Assembly (NCBI GenBank): GCA_022113835.1
Contig: JAILWY010000005.1
Location: 4,606,501-4,670,500, forward strand
Direction: 5' to 3'
DNA length: 64,000 bases
DNA from: Atopsyche davidsoni
Lineage: Eukaryota > Arthropoda > Insecta > Trichoptera > Hydrobiosidae
Below the pieces are notes generated by a model. The model saw only the letters and a program-made list of their open reading frames with translations. It was not told the DNA's origin and searched no databases. This document shows, one piece after another, positions 56,729 through 64,000 of this stretch. The first letter of the stretch is position 1. Each line of letters begins with the position of its first letter. A program made the translations under genes and the position numbers.

Positions 56729-59381
56729 AAATGACCTGGAAAATTTTGTAGCAGTCTTGCAAATTAGCTTTCTTTCTGGAGAGTCTCTTGGTCAGCATTT
56801 GTAGATCTGGTATTCTTCTCATGTGGTCCTCATGCAGCTGCCTGCGGACATCGTTGTGGATCGTGAGCGCTTCCACGATGTCTAGCCTCTCTTCTATTCG
56901 GTTAAGGTCCCTGAGTGGCTGCCTCACCCACTGAGATATCAACCTGTTGGAGCACACGCACACAGCTACTCAGACGGGACACGGGATCATCGTAATAGGG
57001 AACACATTTGAGATCCAATTTTTTTTTGATTGCTCATTCTATATTTTTATGAAAATTATTTAACATTTTTTTAATTTAATATTTTCAGTCTTACCAAACA
57101 ACAATGAAAATACTATGGAAAATTTAAAAATTAAATGTCAGAAATTTTGCACGCATAAATCTGACCGATCAGAAACAAACTTAGAAAAAAATCCTCTTCT
57201 TCCAAAATATAATTATTGTTTATTCTGTATATATATTAGACATACCTTTTTCCATGAGCTGTACGACATCTATCAAGTAGCCCCAAAATGCAATGGGTTT
57301 TATTACTGTCCATCGTTCCGTTCTTCTTGGGCAAAACGTTCAAAGCGTTTAAGGCGGCAGAGTCTAAGTGGACAAATCTCCTGCTGTCCAGCCTTTTGAA
57401 GGAGTAGGCGTTGAAGTTGGCAGGCTCGGAAGTCAGCTCCAGGTACCGGAGAGCAGCGTTTAGACAACTGCAGGCCCGGGTCAGGCTGGTCTCCTGGAGA
57501 GTGTTGGCATCCTTCTGTTGGCCCTCGGCAAAAGTCAGAAGCCTGTTCAAGTCCTGAACTAAACCGTCGGTGGTAAATTCAGATTTCTTTCTTGGTGTTA
57601 TTGAGACATTAGTGCGCTCCATGATGGAGGTTATAGCTTTGATCTGTAAAGTAGAATTGAAACCAGTACTATATTAGTATTTAAGTAAATTACATATAAA
57701 AACACACACGGCAGAATTGAAACTGACGTTATACTAAAGATACAAATAGTACAGATTTATGTTAAAATTATAGAGAAAATATATTTTGAAATTGAAAATC
57801 AGGTACAACCTTTTAAGAAGTAAATTGTTAAAATGACGCAAGTAATTCTCGATTTGCTTCGATTCGATTGATCATACTTATGTAACAAAATATATAATCA
57901 GATAACAGCTTTTCATTTACCATTTTAGAAGAAGTTCGAAGTCCAGGCATCATTTTAGTAATTTGATTTTTATTTACAAGACAAAATAAGGTTTGACCTG
58001 ATTTTATATGTAGTAGATATTGTAGTGCTTACCTCGGCAGTGTCAGACGTGCGCAGTAGGCACTCCTTGGGCCCCAACTGCACCACAAGGGCCTCTAACT
58101 CTGAGAAGTGCTCATCGTCGGGGAACTCTGCTATTGAAAATATCCGCTCGCTAGTATCCACACATATTATCCCTACCATCTGCAAAAAAACGAGGGTATA
58201 ATTGCAAGTGGGTACAAAAGCGAATAAAATTGTTGATACTAGAATAAAAATATATCTTTCATCAATGAAACTGAAAATTATACTTTTTTTCGTGTGATAC
58301 CAAGATTTTTGAGATACCAAATACTCCATTAATTAACCAGTATAATTCATTTTTTCTCATGCAGGCATTAGTCTATATAACATACCTTGTTTTTTTCATC
58401 TCCTGCAAAGTCGACAGCGATTATGGTGGAGTTGACAACAACTTCTGCGTTTGAATAAAGGATGTCCTCAAACTGGGACAAGTTGCCAGGCGATCCTTTG
58501 AACTCCAACATCCAATCATTTGATTTCAATGTCCCCTGGTTTGAGTACACTTCTACTCTGTACAGCTTGATCTAAAAAGTAATATAACATAGGATATGAT
58601 GTGCACACAATATATTGATAAACTTGGTTGGCTTGTTGGCTCAATGACTGTTGGCTGGTTTGATCCCCGTCCTGACAGGAGAATCTCATACTGATGTAAT
58701 AAGTTTGTTTCAGTTTGGTCGGGAGATAATTTGTACTGACATTGTACGTTTTGATAGATATTATTTACTTCCATAGGAAAAAAACTTTACATTAAAACAT
58801 ATTTTTAGTGCAATACATAGATAATCAATAATTATGAGATATTTTGATCAAAATCATAAAATCACCACCAATGATCCAATCTTCACGGTTCTCTGTGAAG
58901 ATTGTCATTCCTATATTATAATATGTAGAATATATTTATATAGCATAATACGGTTGCCAGAGAGGGTCCCATATTTTACTGAAGAGCATCAGAAACCCTT
59001 AGCACTACTACTTGTCTTCAAACATATACTCTTTGATCCACCCTTATATTTTTAAATAGCCAATAATTTCTTATGGATCTATCCCATTTTGTAAATAAAA
59101 TAAAAGCTAAAAATGATTTTTTAAATTGGTTAGGAAATAAAGTTAAAGCAACCTGTACAGGATATCAAAGAATAGAAATTACTTACCAATAGAAGTTCTC
59201 TGACAAATATTTCGAAATTAGTTTTGGAAAGGACAATGTACTTCATCTTGTTGGGCTCAGACCCCATGATTTTGATGCTGGCCGTGGATTTGAAGACTTC
59301 CATGGCCGCAAGTTGTGCATCCTCGCCGTGCAGCGTGTAGTAGTCTATCCGATTGAAGAATCTGACAGTGGTATTCGGTTT
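52870..59381 (-). CDS. MSH2: MSH2, DNA mismatch-repair protein (13 exons; first exon not found)
   Basis: Exons on the minus strand, in order: 59187-59381, 58386-58571, 58033-58179, 57246-57643, 56736-56943, 56393-56552, 56071-56245, 55504-55688, 55041-55265, 54647-54879, 53711-53802, 53195-53417 and 52870-53112 (numbered 2 to 14 here). All have GT-AG borders and matching phases, giving 889 residues and a stop. A short exon 1 should precede KPNTTVRFF. The product is the common subunit of MutS-alpha and MutS-beta, which bind mispaired DNA in the nucleus. Domain I is in exons 2-3, connector and lever in 4-9, and the ATPase in 10-14: Walker [10 protein letters not shown] (exon 11), STFMLEM, Walker [13 protein letters not shown] (exon 12) and ATHFHE (exon 13). 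No damage was seen. The last exon forms the dimer-contact tail. It is the source of all the fossils to the left. Confidence 0.94.
53924..54191. mobile_element. piggyBac-like terminal fragment in an MSH2 intron
   Basis: About 265 bp are absent from fossil D. The reverse complement begins TTAACACTTGGGGTGCGGGC, a piggyBac-like terminus with a GC-rich subterminal part. The insertion is flanked by a 28-bp direct repeat (TTAAGACTTCAAGG... against TTAAGACTTCAAGG...). Confidence 0.5.
56679..56725. repeat. (TA)n microsatellite beside the MSH2 exon 6 donor
   Basis: About 23 TA units begin roughly 10 bp inside the intron. The donor there is the weak CAG|GTCATT. Confidence 0.9.
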
Positions 59382-61961
59382 CTGTAATGAATAATGAGAA
59401 TTTTCTTTGAGTCCTTTAAAAAGTGATAAAAATCAACTATTTTTCTCATCCTTTAATGAGAACCGCAGGACATATTCATATTCTCATTGGTAAAAAAAAT
59501 AAGCAATGTTTGAGATATTACTGACATTGCATATTCTATGAAATTTCAACACAATCTTGACCTTTTTTGAACTGTCCAAACAAACAATATGCTGTTATCA
59601 TTCATTTTACAAGTTCACGGATATATATATATAAATCTCAAGTAAAACAATGTTACATGCAAATTATAATTAATATAAAATTACCTTTGTACTAGAATGT
59701 GATATTTTGATTTGAAAGTATTAGCACTGATACCTTAAACAAAATCAAAGATAGTAAGACACAATTAAGATATTTGTGTGATTGCTATCTCTGTTTTATA
59801 TGGTTTTCGTATATGAAGTCTACCTTGTTATTGCAACGTTTATAAGTATTTTACAAACAGGAGATATTTAAACTAGACACAGCCGCACCTGTCACCTCTG
59901 AATGCCTCCAACCGCTTACCTACCTCTTATCTCGCAACATCCTACTCTTTGAGAATACTGGGGTAAAAGACTCTAGAAGCTTAGGTATCACCCGTTTATG
60001 GAATAAATAAAAATAAAAAGAATCTGTGCCATGGTCTTGACACATGGTCAGACAATTCAATGATCATGGTTGCAAAATAATTTCTTGCTGTAATGGTTCA
60101 ATGAGAATGACATCTCCGTGATGACATTGTTTACTTCTTGACACTCGGTACCAATTATTCCGAGAAAAATCCCAGATAAGCAATCTGAAGAGATGTTTAC
60201 CAGATGAGCTGGATCAATGTAAAAGCAAGTACTGAGAATCGCAATGTTTATTTGTACCAAAGAATTAATTAATTATGAATGTAAAGAAAAACTGATAATA
60301 CCCATGATTTAGGGAATTATATTTTTATAAGTTAAAATACAGCTGTTATTTTGTAACATGAAAAAAAATAATTTTTTTTAAGTAAAATAATTCAAGGATC
60401 ATCTTTATATTCTGCATGACATTAAAAATATTGCAGTAACATTTTATTTATGGAAATCTAAAATGCTGTTTTCTGATAGGTCAGAAATTATGCAACATAA
60501 AAATGACTTTTCATTCTGCAATTTAATTTTAAAAATAAAGTTTTAAAAACTTAAGAACATTTAATTTTTTGATAATTTATATTCTCAGTCAGATTCAGCA
60601 TCAAAAATCAACTTGGATGTTATCTAAATTTAAATTTAAGAAATTTCTAGTGGTCTAATGGTTAGTGCAGTTGCATACAGATAATATAGTCCCAAATTCA
60701 AATCTGGACAAAGCAATCAAAGTTTTATTTAATAACAAGGAAAACCCACTTTTGCTCTTTTGAAAATCACAAAAAATGGATTATTTTTAAAGGAACTTGA
60801 GGGTAATGTGTAATTTTTATAGATATTAAATAAGACAATAAGGCAAACTCGCCTTCTCGAATTGTATGGCAAAAAACACCATTAAAAAAACTCCATGCTT
60901 AAAATACAGTCTTCACTAAAGTAAAATAAAGAGAATTGTGAATTTTAGAATTCCGCGAAGTTCTAGATAGCGGAATTTTTATGGCAGAGTTCATAGGTTA
61001 TCTGCTCACGACTATTTATTTTTAAACATTAAACAGACTCAAGTCAGTCTCTTTCCATCACTCTACCAGCGAACCGGCGACATCACATAGATTTCAACAT
61101 TAGAAAACTGAATTATTCTATATGGTACAGGTATGTAATACATTTTGTTCAAGTATCCTAAAAACCACGAAAAGGCTTATTGATATGATAATTTTCTTTT
61201 TCATTTTTTCCCGGACCAAACTGATGTAATTAGCTCAATGTGTTTGTAATAGAATATCTATAATATAATATATATTATAAGTAATAAATAAAAACATAAA
61301 TGTTAAAGGGGTTTGAAATTAATATGCTTATTGACTTGCCATCACTTTTTTATACAGTTTCTACGCTCTCAGCTTTTTTATATTTGCATGTTTTTATTTT
61401 GACTAAATCTTCCGAAAAATTCAATTTTATAATATTTATACGCATATTAATATAGGCTTTCTAAACAAGTTATCTCGTATGATACAAATGCATTCAGAAT
61501 CTCAGCACTTCCATAGTATATTTAAGATTAGTATTGTAACAATAAAAAAAAAAAACATTTAATCCATTTTAAAGATTAATTCATTTTAGAGATTTTTGAA
61601 ATATTTTTGATATTTGTTTAAAAAGAACCATTTGATAAATATTTCAATATCAAAATGTTAATATTTCAAAATAATTCAATGATAAAAATATATTAACCTC
61701 GGTAATGACACAAATATCTGATCTCTCTTTTCTGATTTGTTTGTAGAGTTAAGCTTCAAGTATATTCTCAAGGTTCAGATTTCAGACGAGTAATTAATAT
61801 GATTGTATTATCAATAAGAATAATGTTTTTTTTTTATATTGAAATTATCAACATAACATAGCAAATGAGAGCACTCAACAACATATGTGATATGTGGCCT
61901 TTCATTCTACAGTAATATCACAATGATAATTTTTTAAAATGTATTTAATTTTATTTTGCAG
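59382..61961. other. Intergenic region between MSH2 and the secreted-protein gene
   Basis: It must contain MSH2 exon 1 and promoter, which I could not pick out, and the 5' end of the gene at 61975. A 67-codon minus-strand frame (60057-60260) has no recognised family. Otherwise AT-rich, with the tRNA-like relic at 60648. Confidence 0.4.
60648..60718 (+). repeat. tRNA-like SINE or tRNA pseudogene
   Basis: TGGTCTAATGG is an exact Pol III A box. About 40 bp later ATTCAAATC is a slightly decayed B box, with CCAAA...CTGG where the T stem should be. The acceptor stem does not pair well. The spacing and the TAGTGGTCTAATGGTTAG start resemble tRNA-Glu or tRNA-Asp type sequences. Confidence 0.5.
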
Positions 61962-61974
61962 TGCATGAATTAAT

Positions 61975-64000
61975 ATGAGGGTGTTGTTTTTGATACTCCT
62001 TCCGCTGGTCACGGCAGATCTCTACAAGGAGACACAAAACTTTCAATATTCGAGAACAGGAGATGGAGAGAAGAAAGAAGGGTATTATGGAGCGCAAACT
62101 GGAAACATGGGAGGAAATTATGAATTGGCCCACAACATGGATCATTTGGCCCAGAATCAGATGAAGGGGCTCAGACAGCAAGTCGGTTCACAGCTAGGAA
62201 TTAATCCCACGGGAATGGGAACGGGGGCAGCGGGACACGTGGGAACGGGATCTCTTTATGGATCTGCTTCCACCAGAGGAACGGCCTACGGAGTTAAGCA
62301 GAGAGGAGATGCATATGACACTGCTGGTACTCACAATCTAGGAAGTCAGCATGCGCAACAACAGCAAGGATATGATGCAAATTATAATGCGAGAAGTTCT
62401 GGACACAGAACAACAAGTCAGGGATCGCAATCTGAGTATAATTCTGGTAATCACTTTAGGGATTACGATTCTGCATCATATTCAAATGGGCAATCCGGTC
62501 TTAGACAAGGAGAAGGAAGGTCAACAAATTTGGAAAGTACTGGCAATACATATAGCGGCGGCAGCACTAGATATCAGACAAGTTCAACAGCTAATAAATA
62601 CCATGCTGTTAATACTGAAGTAGGTGATACTGGATCAGGGCACCGGACCATTTATGTGCCCGTCACTGGAGTCAGAGAAGTCCCCGGAGATTCTCTAGTG
62701 ACAGGATCACAGCACACAGCCGGATCTCATCAAACTGGAAGTCGTTATTACACGACATCTAGTCATGATCAAACCCAAGGAACTTATGGATCTGACGTGC
62801 AGAGAAACATAAATGTGCCCGTTCAGGTCAGACCAGGCGGCACAATGAGGATGGTAGTCAGACCTGGGCAGAGGGTTGCTGTAAGTGTTCCAGTTCCCGT
62901 CTCTCAGAGGACTCACACTGCGTATGACCAGGAAAATAGAGAAATCTACGATAGCCATGCAGCCGAGTCGCAAGTTCAAACGACAGGGAGTGTGGGCGAT
63001 TCTAGATTGATTCAGACTCACGGAACTAATCTTCATTCCGCCAACGTTGACAGACAACCGATTCCAAATAAAGGATCATCCAAAAGTTATCAGTCTTCTT
63101 ATTCCTATCAGAAAGAATGGGAAACCCGTGGAGCTCCTGCAGGAGATACGCAACCAAAGGTGGCTTTGCCTGTGCTGAGTCAAACGACAGACTTTGGAAC
63201 CGTAGCACAGAACAGAGATAAACTGCTGATAGGTGGAGTTGAAGTTGCAGATAAAGAGCAACACGGCTCCACTACATACAATAGTGGGAGCAGAGTGGCC
63301 TCTACAGGCCGGCACTACACCACTCAAGGTCAAAACTATCACACTTCCAAAGGCGATGAGGATTATCAGACCGATGGTTCTCAGCGAGGTGGAAGTCAAG
63401 TCTATAGAACTGGAGCTGATAGGCAAGTGGCCGGCTCAACTTACACAAGCGGAAGTAGGTCCACTTCCACCGATCACCGATATGATAGCCGGGGCCAAAC
63501 ATACCAAGTCTCTAAGGGTGATGAGGGGTTTTATCCAACTGTACCAGCAAGACCGGTTGTCGGCGCAGTGTACAATGGTAGAATAGCTTCAACAGATTAT
63601 CAAGCGAATTCTCAACATCAAGCATCAGATCGAGTCTTAGCATCAGGACACAATGCTCAAGGAATCGGTGCCGGGCAATATGATGGACAGGTTGTAGAAT
63701 CAGAGACCCGTCCCAAGAGTTACCAATCGTCTTACTCTTACCATAAGTCATGGGAGAAGCACGGCACACCTTACGTCATTCAACCTGGTAGCGCAGGATC
63801 AGTGAACACAATGGGAAGTCATGACTCTTCTTCGCAGAGCGCTGGGTTAACTGCAGGACAGTCGGCATCTTCAACGGGATACCAGACAGGATCGCGATAT
63901 TCAGGAGCATCACAGGTGGATGCTCTGTCTACAGATATGGAAACCATGCAGAACAAATTGAGAAATCAAATGGCTCAAATGTGCAGTGATAATTGTGAAA
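61975..64000 (+). CDS. Secreted low-complexity repeat protein (3' partial)
   Basis: A single open frame of 675 codons from ATG 61975 to the window end. It starts 13 bp after a good acceptor (TTATTTTGCAG, ending 61961), so a non-coding first exon is likely; a two-codon ATG frame (61965) precedes it. MRVLFLILLPLVTA is a clear signal peptide, cut before DLYK. The mature part is rich in Gly, Ser, Gln, Thr, Tyr and His, without Cys until CSDNC near the visible end. It is built of loose repeats: YQSSYSY(Q/H)K(E/S)WE occurs twice (about 63081 and 63720) and SGSR...S(K)GDE units occur twice. RTIYVPV, INVPVQVRPG and VSVPVPV form Val/Pro islands. This suggests a structural extracellular protein of silk, cuticle or matrix type. 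I do not recognise the family. Confidence 0.85.
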   Translation, partial: MRVLFLILLPLVTADLYKETQNFQYSRTGDGEKKEGYYGAQTGNMGGNYELAHNMDHLAQNQMKGLRQQVGSQLGINPTGMGTGAAGHVGTGSLYGSASTRGTAYGVKQRGDAYDTAGTHNLGSQHAQQQQGYDANYNARSSGHRTTSQGSQSEYNSGNHFRDYDSASYSNGQSGLRQGEGRSTNLESTGNTYSGGSTRYQTSSTANKYHAVNTEVGDTGSGHRTIYVPVTGVREVPGDSLVTGSQHTAGSHQTGSRYYTTSSHDQTQGTYGSDVQRNINVPVQVRPGGTMRMVVRPGQRVAVSVPVPVSQRTHTAYDQENREIYDSHAAESQVQTTGSVGDSRLIQTHGTNLHSANVDRQPIPNKGSSKSYQSSYSYQKEWETRGAPAGDTQPKVALPVLSQTTDFGTVAQNRDKLLIGGVEVADKEQHGSTTYNSGSRVASTGRHYTTQGQNYHTSKGDEDYQTDGSQRGGSQVYRTGADRQVAGSTYTSGSRSTSTDHRYDSRGQTYQVSKGDEGFYPTVPARPVVGAVYNGRIASTDYQANSQHQASDRVLASGHNAQGIGAGQYDGQVVESETRPKSYQSSYSYHKSWEKHGTPYVIQPGSAGSVNTMGSHDSSSQSAGLTAGQSASSTGYQTGSRYSGASQVDALSTDMETMQNKLRNQMAQMCSDNCE

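Noticed and set aside
59883..60009. Plus-strand frame ending ...LWNK followed by AATAAA
   Set aside because: Short and without a start; more likely a repeat fragment than a gene.
60057..60260. 67-codon minus-strand frame as MSH2 exon 1 or a separate gene
   Set aside because: No MSH2 N-terminal pattern, no convincing splice sites, and no family recognised in any of its three frames.
1..64000. CRISPR arrays, bacterial operons or prophage
   Set aside because: No regularly spaced repeats or prokaryotic gene organisation; introns and transposons mark this as eukaryotic.

Overview
The window looks like nuclear DNA of an arthropod, most likely an insect. It is AT-rich and intron-bearing (GT-AG), with short CCTAA-type tracts, mariner, hAT, piggyBac-like, Helitron and Ty3/Gypsy sequences, BIR/RING inhibitor-of-apoptosis (IAP) genes and a typical animal MSH2 gene. 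I cannot name the species.

The dominant structure is a decayed tandem array. One ancestral module holds a plus-strand two-exon IAP gene, a spacer and the convergent minus-strand 3' part of MSH2. It has been copied about six times between 1 and 59,400. The intact MSH2 gene sits at the right end (52870-59381, minus strand, 13 exons recognised, first exon not found). To its left lie partial MSH2 copies ('fossils') at 39755-45142 (D), 24849-34925 (C), 17737-19222 (B), 10408-12850 (A') and 3218-4125 (A). Each has lost a different set of coding exons.

The IAP copies are A (29-1004, exon 2 only, two BIRs plus RING), a wrecked copy A' (8791-9080), B (14169-16327, two BIRs plus RING), C (20985-22892) and D (35864-37813), each with one BIR plus RING, and E (49089-50969, one BIR plus RING, with exon 1 out of frame). 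In B, C and D a short, variable first exon with a CAAAATG start context splices in phase 2 onto a strikingly GC-rich second exon. A separate last exon of another IAP-like gene lies at 5204-5326.

Mobile elements have invaded the array repeatedly. An internally deleted mariner is part of four modules. A MITE sits just past the IAP stop in A, C, D and E. Fossil C was hit inside exon 13 by an LTR-like insertion that was then hit by a full-length Ty3/Gypsy element (25343-31534) with LTRs that look identical. Fossil C also carries a TTAA-flanked insertion with a YqaJ-type nuclease fragment. Fossil D carries a hAT element (40989-44025) with a perfect 8-bp target duplication and nested mariners.

Right of MSH2 there is about 2.6 kb with little recognisable content apart from a tRNA-like SINE relic. 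Then comes a plus-strand gene for a secreted, low-complexity, internally repeated protein (61975 to beyond the window end). The main biological theme is birth, loss and remodelling of apoptosis-regulator genes by segmental duplication that drags along pieces of a mismatch-repair gene.
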